This document shows, piece by piece, positions 36,204-43,824 of a stretch of DNA of 64,000 bases. Every line of letters begins with the position of its first letter. Position 1 is the first letter of the stretch. The notes under the pieces were generated by a model that had not been told where the DNA came from, ran no database searches, and worked only from the letters and a program-made list of their open reading frames with translations. Position numbers and translations under genes: made by a program. The stretch comes from Tenacibaculum sp. SZ-18 (GTDB taxonomy: Bacteria > Bacteroidota > Bacteroidia > Flavobacteriales > Flavobacteriaceae), in the NCBI RefSeq assembly GCF_002813915.1, contig NZ_CP019335.1:852388-916387 (forward strand). The letters run 5' to 3'.

Positions 36204-37202
36204 ATGGGTAGGCAGATAAGTATTGAGTTAATTAATGGTGTTACAGTAGTTACATATGTGAAAGATGGTAAAACATCTGTTCAGTCCACGGCTAAGTCAA
36301 GGGATATTATCGCAATTAACGGAGGTATTCAGATAATGCCGGATAAGGATGAAACTAGCTTTAACAATGAGAAAATATTAATCAGTGAACTAACGGATAA
36401 TTTTGGTACTTCAAATGGTGCAGAACTCGTTAAAAAGTTTGCTGAGTTGGGTTTTTTTAAACAAGGAGGTGGTGGGGTGAGTGAAATAGATGAAGGTTGT
36501 TTTCATCTAAAGGATAACACTTTAAAAATGTGTAATCTTAGTACTAGTTTTAATAATACTCCATTAGGAATGCCAAATGGGTTTTTACCGAATCGAGTAA
36601 TTGCTTTTGTAGAATTACCTGAGTATCCTATTTGTAATATTCGTTGTGTTGTACATGTTGGGTTTACGAAATTATTCCAAAATAATACTAGTACCATTGT
36701 ATCTCCATTTAAAGCGATCATTAATAGTACAATCATCAATAAAGATGAATGGTTAGCCTTAACTCATAAAACAGATACTTACAATTTTGAAACTGTCAGT
36801 TATAGTGATGTGAGTTCAGATTTAGAAAATAGTCCTTTAAATTTTCTGGAAAAACTAAAGAACAATGATTTGCTAGATACTCCAGAAACATTAGTAACTG
36901 ATATTGGTGTCGTTTATCCTAATTCAGAGCCTTTGGAAGTTAAGACTGGTTTTCTTCCAGATGGTAGAAAAGGAATATTCTTATATCTCCCAAAAACAGT
37001 TTTTGTAGGAATCTCAAATTCCATGTTTGTAAACTTATCAGAACTAGAAATTACGTTTGACAACATGGAAGGTTTTGATAAAAAATTGTATAAAAATTTT
37101 CCGCAGATAATTTTGAGTGATGAAGTTTCCTTAGGACAATTTGAAAATAGAGAAATAACACATTTTTCAACAGTTGTTGTTGGTCCACCTATCGGTTTTT
37201 AA
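36204..37202 (+). CDS. Unknown 332-residue late protein
   Basis: Starts 2 bp after the previous stop. The N-terminal 100 residues include a Gly-rich turn (FFKQGGGGVSEIDEG). The middle and C-terminal parts are beta-rich with FLPDGRKGIFLYLPKTVFVG. No signal peptide. Probably a structural or receptor-binding component given its place next to the spike-like gene. Its end also carries a CAACAGTTGTTGTTG palindrome copy. Confidence 0.5.
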   Translation: MGRQISIELINGVTVVTYVKDGKTSVQSTAKSRDIIAINGGIQIMPDKDETSFNNEKILISELTDNFGTSNGAELVKKFAELGFFKQGGGGVSEIDEGCFHLKDNTLKMCNLSTSFNNTPLGMPNGFLPNRVIAFVELPEYPICNIRCVVHVGFTKLFQNNTSTIVSPFKAIINSTIINKDEWLALTHKTDTYNFETVSYSDVSSDLENSPLNFLEKLKNNDLLDTPETLVTDIGVVYPNSEPLEVKTGFLPDGRKGIFLYLPKTVFVGISNSMFVNLSELEITFDNMEGFDKKLYKNFPQIILSDEVSLGQFENREITHFSTVVVGPPIGF

Positions 37203-37232
37203 AAGTTAACTGGTTCAGAAAAAAAAGCTACA

Positions 37233-37844
37233 ATGAAAATTAATTTAGATTTTAAGATTTTAAAATATCTACTAAGCAAAACAAAAGTAGATTTAAACTA
37301 CAAGAAAGAAACAAGAGAAGTTGAAAACACTTCTGGGAATAATGCAGTTTTACCATATCCTACAGCAACTACCGCTGGTCTTTTACAAAGAAATGATCGA
37401 AGAAATTTTAATCCGACATTACGAGATGCAGGAGGTACAGGAACGTATTCCTTTACCAATGCTGGATCTTTTTACGAGAGAGTCGGTAATCTAGTATATT
37501 TTCACATTATCCTTACCAATATTAATCAAACAGGAACACCGAGTAATACCCTATACATTGGAGGTTTACCTTTCTCAGTTACAAGTACTTTATCATACCC
37601 TTTTTCAATCGGTGGATTTACAAGATCGAATGTTAATTTTCACAATTTAATAGCACGTTCAAGAGGCGGTAATGCACCTGGTTTTGATAAAAAAGATATT
37701 GTATTTGAATATTCTGATTCCTTATCTGATTCTATAGGTCAAGGCTCTAACAACTTTATGAAATCAGTATCATTTACCAATGGGATTATAAATGTTTCAG
37801 GCTGGTATCCGATAACTTTTGGAAGTAGTGATTATGTAAACTAA
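37233..37844 (+). CDS. Spike/fibre-like beta protein
   Basis: 203 residues, Asn/Gly/Thr/Ser-rich and beta-type. Segments such as GGTGTYSFTNAGSFYERVGN and LVYFHIILTNINQTGTPS and the final VSGWYPITFG resemble C-terminal domains of phage tail fibres and spikes, where 'FYERVGNLVYF' is a common phrase. No tail genes are present, so it may be a receptor-binding vertex spike. Confidence 0.6.
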   Translation: MKINLDFKILKYLLSKTKVDLNYKKETREVENTSGNNAVLPYPTATTAGLLQRNDRRNFNPTLRDAGGTGTYSFTNAGSFYERVGNLVYFHIILTNINQTGTPSNTLYIGGLPFSVTSTLSYPFSIGGFTRSNVNFHNLIARSRGGNAPGFDKKDIVFEYSDSLSDSIGQGSNNFMKSVSFTNGIINVSGWYPITFGSSDYVN

Positions 37845-37851
37845 AATCAGA

Positions 37852-38322
37852 ATGAAGAAAATATTAATAGGAAGTGCCATTGCACTGACAACCTTTACCG
37901 TTAATAAAGCCAAGAAAACAAAACAGATCATTAATAGTCTTAAAGTTAAAATTACCAAGTTGAGAGTTGGAAGTCTTGCTTTGAGCATGATTAAGTTATC
38001 CTTGGATTTAACAATCACTAATGAGAGTAGTCATGATTTAGGATTAACCACCTTTAAGCTTTTGAAAATAAAAGAGATTAGATTCTTCAATAGAAAGAAC
38101 AATCAGTTTTTGGCAACTGCTTTTGTTGACGTGCATGATTTGAAAATTAATGCGAATGATTCCTTAACACTATATAATATTCCTGTTGAACTCGAAACAA
38201 AAAATGTTTTTGAGAATTTATCCATTTTCAAAGGTGACCTGCAAGAAAACATAAAGATTGTTTTGATTCTAGATACAATGGGGAAACAATACGAACTTAA
38301 TACCGAAAACTTTATATCCTAA
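37852..38322 (+). CDS. LEA14-like membrane-anchored protein
   Basis: 156 residues: N-terminal hydrophobic helix (KILIGSAIALTTFTV), then a basic region and a WHy/LEA-2-like beta sandwich (LSLDLTITNESSHDLGLTTF ... LTLYNIPVEL). Such domains occur in stress proteins and also in phage membrane proteins. Its stop overlaps the start of the polyvalent gene (TAATG). Confidence 0.5.
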   Translation: MKKILIGSAIALTTFTVNKAKKTKQIINSLKVKITKLRVGSLALSMIKLSLDLTITNESSHDLGLTTFKLLKIKEIRFFNRKNNQFLATAFVDVHDLKINANDSLTLYNIPVELETKNVFENLSIFKGDLQENIKIVLILDTMGKQYELNTENFIS

Positions 38323-40832
38323 TGGTAGCAGATTTTATCAATCAATACAACGCACTCGATAAAACAACTGTTGAGAGAGCAAAATTAGTTGCTATAAATT
38401 CTAAAGCAGAATTACTTTCTTCTGTTTCTCCAACAATCCAAGAACTATTTACTAAAACCAAAACGATTCTTGAAAATTCTGATGCTGAGAAGTTTGAAAT
38501 CAACATATCAAGTAAATTGTTGAAAGAAAAGATTTCACTTGATGATTCAGAAATCAAAGGGCTTGGTATTCCGTTGATTGATTTGCCTGAAGATATCGGT
38601 TTAAATGGAAAAGTGTCTCAGTCTGATATTTACCAAATGATTACGGATCAAATGATTCAGATGATTGAAGAGGCTTCAGGTAAAAACTGGGTACAAAGTT
38701 GGAAGGCAAATCCTTTTATTACACCACTCAATTTTATTTCTAAGAAGCCATACAGAGGAATTAATCACAATCTACTAACCATATTTGGGTTTCGTACTTT
38801 TAAGAATCCGTACTTTTTAACTTTCAAACAAATTGAAAAACTAAAAGGACGATTAAAGAAAGGAAGTAAGGGATATCCAGTGATTTATTATACCAGATTA
38901 TTCATCTATGAATCTGTTGAGGAAGGATTAAAATTTGCTACTTATGATGTCAGGAAATTTATTATTTTCTTAAAAGCCAATAAAAGTAAAATTCGACTGT
39001 TACGTGAATCAAAGTTTAGTATTGAAGAATTGGTAGGGCAATCATACATTCCAATTATGAAATACTATAAAATCTTCAATGGCGAAGATGTAGAAAATAT
39101 TGATTTTAAACTGGAAGAGCTAAGAAAAAGTATGGTGCGAAATGATGGTGAAAAGTTACAAGTTGCTGAGGCTATTATTAAAAACTTTCCGGCACCAATT
39201 CCTGAACTAAAACATGGTGGTGATAGAGCATTTTATACTCCTGGGAAAGATTACGTGCAAATGCCAAAAATTGAAAGGTTTGATACAGAATTAGATTATT
39301 ACAGAACCCTTTTTCATGAGTACATTCATGCTACGGGCCATGAAGAAAGATTGGATAGAAAATTATCAATGGATCAGGAACAATATGCTAAAGAAGAATT
39401 AGTTGCTGAATTCGGAGCTGTGTTTTTAAGTGCTGAAGCTGGAATTATTTGGAGAACAAATAAAAATCATGCTGAGTATTTAAAAGGATGGAGAAATGCT
39501 TTAAAAGACATAAAGAAAGATAATAAGTTAATTTTAAGAGCTTCTTCATTAGCCCAAAAAGCAACGGATTATATCTTGCAACGAGACAAAGAAGGAACTC
39601 CGTTGTACTTAAAGAAAATGAAAAAAGAACTCTCTAAAAAAGAGTTTGATTTTTCATTTAAAAAGTTAATCTCTGAGAAAACAATTTTCTCACATGTAAA
39701 CAAAGGCTATAATCTAGAAAAGATTAGTGATGCTCTATTATCAAAAGCCTATGCGTATAGTTTACTAGCAAAACATATTCTTAGCAATAGTAGAAATTAT
39801 CCTCATTATAAAAAATCATCATTATTAACAGAAGCAGGAAAAACTTCTTTAATTAAAAAGATGAAAACAGAAATTGAAAAACGACACTTAAAAATTGCGG
39901 TAAACTTTTCCATTCCGAAACAACAAAGGAAACCAAGACAATTGGAATTAGGATTAAAAGGAGCGGGTGATGTTCTTTTGGATCTAGAAACCAACAACCA
40001 ACCAACAATAGCAACAACTGTTGTTGCTCCTGTTGTTATAAAGGAAGAAGAAACTAAGGTACAAAACAACAATTTAGAAACTACTGATGAAAATATTTCA
40101 TCTACTCCGGTTATAGACATAACAAAGAATGAAGAATTAAGTGAATACGAAAAGAAGATGCAAAAGCTTGGTTATGTAAAAGCTACTTCGGCTCCAAAAC
40201 AAGCATCTGGAATTTATAGATTACCAGGAGAAATTGGAAAATTCTTACAGAATATCCAACCGTATAAAGAACTGATCATTATCAAAGGAAATAAACACTC
40301 CAGTAAAAGTCAATTAGCTATGCAAATAGCAAATGGTTTTGGAGAACTGAACAAGAAAGTTGTTTATATCGATTATGAACAAGGAGGAATGGAATGTAAG
40401 GACACTATCGATTCTTTAAACCGAAATACAACTCCCCAGGGAAAAAGAAATATTTTAGTTAAAGGTTATGTTGAAAAACCACTGCAAGAGCTAAAGGCGA
40501 TTAGTCAAATTAACGATGTTATTGTTGCCGATTCCGTTACCGATTTAAAGATTACAGCAGATCAATTAAATGAGTTAAGGAATCAATTTCCAGAAGTGAT
40601 TTGGGTTTTCATTTCTCAGGTAAAAGAGAATGGTAGAATGTACGGAGGAAATAAAATGGCGCATAATCCAACTAAAATCATTTATTGCCATAGCAATAAA
40701 AACTACGAAAAACGTTTTGCCGAACTAGAAAAAAATAGAGGTAATAGTTTGGAGGTTACCTACAACATCTTTGAAAAGAAAACAACTTTACCTGAAGAAG
40801 AAAGTGGGGATGATATAATTATCGATTTGTAA
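38322..40832 (+). CDS. Polyvalent protein: ArdC-like N-domain, zincin metallopeptidase, RecA-like ATPase
   Basis: 836 residues. Residues 105-215 match the ArdC ssDNA-binding/antirestriction domain (GKNWVQSWKANPFITPLNFI, KGYPVIYYTRL). Around 325-380 a zincin motif HEYIHATGHEERL plus AKEELVAEFGA gives the metal ligands. A low-complexity linker leads to a C-terminal RecA/RadA-like ATPase (about 625-815; Walker A variant KGNKHSSKSQLA, Walker B VIVADSV). Known multi-domain polyvalent proteins travel with element DNA and protect it on entry. A near copy of residues 212-836 lies in element 2, always right before the cassette array. Confidence 0.85.
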   Translation: MVADFINQYNALDKTTVERAKLVAINSKAELLSSVSPTIQELFTKTKTILENSDAEKFEINISSKLLKEKISLDDSEIKGLGIPLIDLPEDIGLNGKVSQSDIYQMITDQMIQMIEEASGKNWVQSWKANPFITPLNFISKKPYRGINHNLLTIFGFRTFKNPYFLTFKQIEKLKGRLKKGSKGYPVIYYTRLFIYESVEEGLKFATYDVRKFIIFLKANKSKIRLLRESKFSIEELVGQSYIPIMKYYKIFNGEDVENIDFKLEELRKSMVRNDGEKLQVAEAIIKNFPAPIPELKHGGDRAFYTPGKDYVQMPKIERFDTELDYYRTLFHEYIHATGHEERLDRKLSMDQEQYAKEELVAEFGAVFLSAEAGIIWRTNKNHAEYLKGWRNALKDIKKDNKLILRASSLAQKATDYILQRDKEGTPLYLKKMKKELSKKEFDFSFKKLISEKTIFSHVNKGYNLEKISDALLSKAYAYSLLAKHILSNSRNYPHYKKSSLLTEAGKTSLIKKMKTEIEKRHLKIAVNFSIPKQQRKPRQLELGLKGAGDVLLDLETNNQPTIATTVVAPVVIKEEETKVQNNNLETTDENISSTPVIDITKNEELSEYEKKMQKLGYVKATSAPKQASGIYRLPGEIGKFLQNIQPYKELIIIKGNKHSSKSQLAMQIANGFGELNKKVVYIDYEQGGMECKDTIDSLNRNTTPQGKRNILVKGYVEKPLQELKAISQINDVIVADSVTDLKITADQLNELRNQFPEVIWVFISQVKENGRMYGGNKMAHNPTKIIYCHSNKNYEKRFAELEKNRGNSLEVTYNIFEKKTTLPEEESGDDIIIDL

Positions 40833-40856
40833 ACTTTGTCTTTGTTTTGTTCATTA

Positions 40857-40893
40857 TAACACCCTATTGAGAATTTCTGTGGGGTGTTTTTTT
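40857..40893 (+). terminator. Terminator after the polyvalent gene
   Basis: AACACCC and GGGTGTT bracket a loop and are followed by a T run. It isolates the late operon from the array promoter downstream. The copy near 51699-51733 is conserved but has GGGTATT. Confidence 0.7.
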
Positions 40894-40909
40894 GTGTTTT
40901 AAAAAACTA

Positions 40910-40940
40910 TTTGGAGTTAATTAAATTTTCAATACTTTTG
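40910..40940 (+). promoter_or_regulatory. Array promoter 1 (Pc-like)
   Basis: TTTG (40910-40913), 19 bp, then TACTTTTG (40933-40940) matches the Bacteroidota TTTG-N19-TAnnTTTG promoter exactly. It points into the first cassette, as the Pc promoter does in integrons. The same promoter with identical spacing is at 51751-51781. Confidence 0.75.
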
Positions 40941-40984
40941 AAAAAACACCCCGATAAATAGAAACACTAAAAAAACACAATAGT

Positions 40985-41045
40985 TCCTGTTATCCGGAAT
41001 ATTTAATCGATAAATAGGAATATTTTTACTGATATAACGAGTTGC
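40985..41045 (+). other. attI-like recombination site 1
   Basis: Conserved between both elements up to ATAACGAG, after which the sequences diverge at the first cassette. It contains GGAATATTT twice, 23 bp apart, bracketing ATCGAT. The junction ACGAG|TTGCC places a G before the cassette's TT, as in G|TTRRRY integron crossover sites. Confidence 0.65.
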
Positions 41046-41056
41046 CATTAATTTGA

Positions 41057-41731
41057 ATGAAACTAACTGACCAAATAAAAATCCGAGAGCTTAAATTCAA
41101 ACCAAAGGTTGAAATTTTAGAAAATATTGTTGAATTGAACGACATCGGAATTTCGATTTCAAAACCTAACGGATTTACAATTGATGACGGCGGAATTTTT
41201 GAAAGTTTTAAAACGGATTATATTTTTCCAGAAAACTCGGAATTTTCAAAAAAAGACAGAGAAGACTTTGAAAACCGGATTTACCCACCTGTTTTCACAC
41301 TCAAAAAAAATAATGGAAGACCAATCATTGCGTGCTACTTATTTGACATTAAAGCATTGAAAGGTGGAAGAAACCTGAACATCCGGAGTATAAACAAGTT
41401 TGAGTTAATGTGGACACCATATTTAGCAAAAAAGACAAACGAAGTTCCAATGAATGCCAAAAGAATTTTGAAAAACGACTTGACTGGAGCACTTTCGACC
41501 GAATACGGATTTGAATATAAAATCAAAAATGGAACTGAACCAATTCCTTCGAGATTAAGAATATTGACTTACGAAGTTGGGAATTTTGTATTGACTTTTT
41601 ATTTAGTTTATGACAATGCGAATGACCTCAAACAGACCGAATTGGATTCTTTCATTGACGGAATAAAAACTAATGGCAACAATGGCTATAATTCATTGTG
41701 GCAAAAAGCTAAATCGATGTTTAATCTATAA
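41057..41731 (+). CDS. Cassette 1 protein, unknown
   Basis: 224 residues, mixed alpha/beta, no signal peptide (MKLTDQIKIRELKFKPKVEI). The last 19 residues (NGNNGYNSLWQKAKSMFNL) are encoded by the left half of the attC site, so they are probably acquired and not functional. It starts 15 bp after the recombination point. No family recognised. Confidence 0.6.
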   Translation: MKLTDQIKIRELKFKPKVEILENIVELNDIGISISKPNGFTIDDGGIFESFKTDYIFPENSEFSKKDREDFENRIYPPVFTLKKNNGRPIIACYLFDIKALKGGRNLNIRSINKFELMWTPYLAKKTNEVPMNAKRILKNDLTGALSTEYGFEYKIKNGTEPIPSRLRILTYEVGNFVLTFYLVYDNANDLKQTELDSFIDGIKTNGNNGYNSLWQKAKSMFNL

Positions 41732-41803
41732 ATCTAACGGAGAATTTTAGTGGAATAATCCTACTGATGATTCCACAACGAAATCATAGCCGAAACGTTG
41801 TGG
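41674..41803 (+). repeat. attC-like site 1 (130 bp)
   Basis: TGGCAACAATGGCTAT at the left pairs imperfectly with ATAGCCGAAACGTTG at the right; inside, ATTCATTGTGG pairs with CCACAACGAAAT. Bulged bases interrupt both stems, as in attC folds. Confidence 0.8.
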
Positions 41804-41847
41804 TGCATTTACTCAACAAACTCAATAAGACTGAAATTAAAGAAAAT

Positions 41848-42252
41848 ATGGAATCAAATTTTGTAAAAATTGTTGAGTGTTATATTATCACAGGAGTTGG
41901 AATTTTAATAGAGCTACAACATAGGGAAAATGGAATTCCGCCAAATACTGAAATAATTGACTCGACTTCTAACGAAACTTGGATTATCAAAAAAAGAGTT
42001 CATAACGGAATTTTAATTTTAGACAAATCCGAAAAGTATTTTGAATGTGAAACTGAGTCTATGCACGTAGACAGTGTTTTCAATACTCTAACAGAAAGAA
42101 GAATAGGAGTGGAAACAGAATTGGATAAGCGAAGAAATGGTATTTATATGTATTTAATAAAGCCTAAGAAGAAAAAACAGAAATTAAAACCTGAAATTGG
42201 AACTGAATTAAAAATAAAAACGACATCACAACCAAGAGTAAAGTGTATTTAA
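41848..42252 (+). CDS. Cassette 2 first protein, small beta protein
   Basis: 134 residues from ATG 41848. An in-frame ATG at 41767 lies within the upstream attC and would belong to the neighbouring cassette, so it is rejected. The protein is beta-rich (IVECYIITGVGILIELQHRE, IPPNTEIIDSTSNETWIIKK), like a small barrel, with a very basic C-terminus. Unknown function; it shares a two-gene cassette with the next gene. Confidence 0.55.
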   Translation: MESNFVKIVECYIITGVGILIELQHRENGIPPNTEIIDSTSNETWIIKKRVHNGILILDKSEKYFECETESMHVDSVFNTLTERRIGVETELDKRRNGIYMYLIKPKKKKQKLKPEIGTELKIKTTSQPRVKCI

Positions 42253-42278
42253 ATAAGATGTTAAGAAGATTATAATAG

Positions 42279-42785
42279 ATGAGAACTTATCCAGAAAACA
42301 CCGAAGAACTAGAAAAAAAACACAGTTTTAGTTTTCCTCTAGATAACAAAAAATTAGAGCTTATTCATAATAATGTTATTTTACGTAATGATATTGCATA
42401 CGTATTTTTAAAATCTAGAATCTTAAATTCACTGAAAATGCGAAATCTATTTGAAAACGAATTATTCAGTGAATCTTTTTTGGACAAAAAATTTAACCAA
42501 ACGGATAGACTTAAAATTTATAAAGCAATAAAAAATCAGCTTCCTATGCCAGTTAGTGAGAGGAATAAATTGAGCTTATCTTCTTTCTTTCAGTTAAATG
42601 AAAAACCAAAAGTCGATTCAAGAGTATTAACAATTAAAGACTTAATTTTTGATTTAATTAAGCAGCACAGATTGACTATCAAGGGAGATTTTGAAACATT
42701 TTTTAAACATGAGCTTGATAACTTAAAATACAAAAACGACACCACAACAATATGTAAAAATGCATTGAAACGCATTTTACATTAA
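42279..42785 (+). CDS. Cassette 2 second protein, unknown
   Basis: 168 residues, helical and basic (FLDKKFNQTDRLKIYKAIKN). Its last dozen codons (TICKNALKRILH) lie in the short attC, so the cassette border forms the C-terminus. It may work with the preceding protein, since two genes share one mobile unit. No motif recognised. Confidence 0.55.
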   Translation: MRTYPENTEELEKKHSFSFPLDNKKLELIHNNVILRNDIAYVFLKSRILNSLKMRNLFENELFSESFLDKKFNQTDRLKIYKAIKNQLPMPVSERNKLSLSSFFQLNEKPKVDSRVLTIKDLIFDLIKQHRLTIKGDFETFFKHELDNLKYKNDTTTICKNALKRILH

Positions 42786-42794
42786 CCGTTGTAT
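42742..42794 (+). repeat. attC-like site 2 (short, 53 bp)
   Basis: CCACAACAATATGTAAAAATGC pairs in part with GCATTTTACATTAACCGTTG; one nine-base hairpin arm and flanking cores. The entering bases ACACCACAAC mirror the cassette's own start GTTGTGGTG. Confidence 0.8.
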
Positions 42795-42820
42795 GCAAGC
42801 TTAGGAAATGACAGTGCAAG

Positions 42821-43642
42821 ATGAAAACAAAAGATATAATAGAAGGAAGTCCAGCAATTAAATCGACTACGATTGCTCATTCTGATAATTTCATAATGAC
42901 GACTGGTGGGGTTGTAAATATTTACGAAAATCTGATTGACTCTGATTGTGACTTAATTCTAAATACTAAGAAGATTAAACAAATTCAGTTTGCTGATAAA
43001 TTCAAAGTAACCGAAAAGACTTATGATTTAATCAACCATAGATTATTGACAGATAGCTCCAAACCAACTTTAAGGTTAGTGCTAAACGGATTCGGATTTG
43101 TGGACAATTTGGATTGCTTGGAATTCTTGACTAATACAAAATCACTTACGGTAGATATGTTCAAGAATAAGCAGATTGAAAATATAAATAAATACTTACG
43201 ACTTGAGCATCTTGGAATTGGAGGACAAGGATTGTCAATTAAACCAATTTCGGAGCAAAGCGAATTGATTAGTTTGTTTGTTTTTGACAAATTGAAAGAT
43301 GTTGAAACGATTGGAGAGCTGACTAATTTAAGAAAACTGACTGTTTCAAAACTAACGCTTAAAAACCTTGACTTCTTAACGACTTTAAATCAATTAGCGG
43401 AACTTAATTTTATGTTAGGTAGTGCGACTGATTACGGAAAACTACCTGAAATTGGAGTGATAGAAAAGATGTCATTTACACGAGTGAGACAATTGACAAA
43501 AGAACATTTAATGATTCTTAATGAAATGAAATATCTAAAAGAATTGACCATTGATACTCAAGCAAATATTTTCGATTTAGATTGGTTGTCAGATAAGTCG
43601 ATTAAGACAGAAGTATTTAATTGTAAGAACTTTAATGAATAA
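42821..43642 (+). CDS. Cassette 3 leucine-rich-repeat-like protein
   Basis: 273 residues, no signal peptide. From about residue 85 there are repeated LxxLxLxxxxLxxL units (LECLEFLTNTKSLTV type; ETIGELTNLRKLTVSKLTLK; NLDFLTTLNQLAELNF), i.e. a short internalin-like LRR. LRR proteins bind other proteins; partner unknown. It begins 32 bp after the cassette start. Confidence 0.6.
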   Translation: MKTKDIIEGSPAIKSTTIAHSDNFIMTTGGVVNIYENLIDSDCDLILNTKKIKQIQFADKFKVTEKTYDLINHRLLTDSSKPTLRLVLNGFGFVDNLDCLEFLTNTKSLTVDMFKNKQIENINKYLRLEHLGIGGQGLSIKPISEQSELISLFVFDKLKDVETIGELTNLRKLTVSKLTLKNLDFLTTLNQLAELNFMLGSATDYGKLPEIGVIEKMSFTRVRQLTKEHLMILNEMKYLKELTIDTQANIFDLDWLSDKSIKTEVFNCKNFNE

Positions 43643-43648
43643 AAGTTA

Positions 43649-43780
43649 GCATACAACAATGTATATACAAAATAGGCGAAATAGTAGTAAATTCAGGGGC
43701 TGTAGCCCGCTTCAACATCGTATCGGTTTGATAAGTTTGAAGCACGCAATCGCCTACTTTGCATATACTCACAGTTGGCA
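43649..43780 (+). repeat. attC-like site 3 (130 bp)
   Basis: GCATACAACAATGTATATAC at the left and GCATATACTCACAGTTGGCA at the right frame an inner pair AAATAGGCG / CGCCTACTTT. GCATACAAC mirrors the start of cassette 3 (GTTGTATGC). Confidence 0.8.
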
Positions 43781-43824
43781 GTAATTAAAAAATAGAACAA
43801 CAAAATATAAAATATTTAAGTACA

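Noticed and set aside
41767..41847. Upstream start for the 41848 gene
   Set aside because: It lies in the neighbouring cassette's attC site, across the recombination point.
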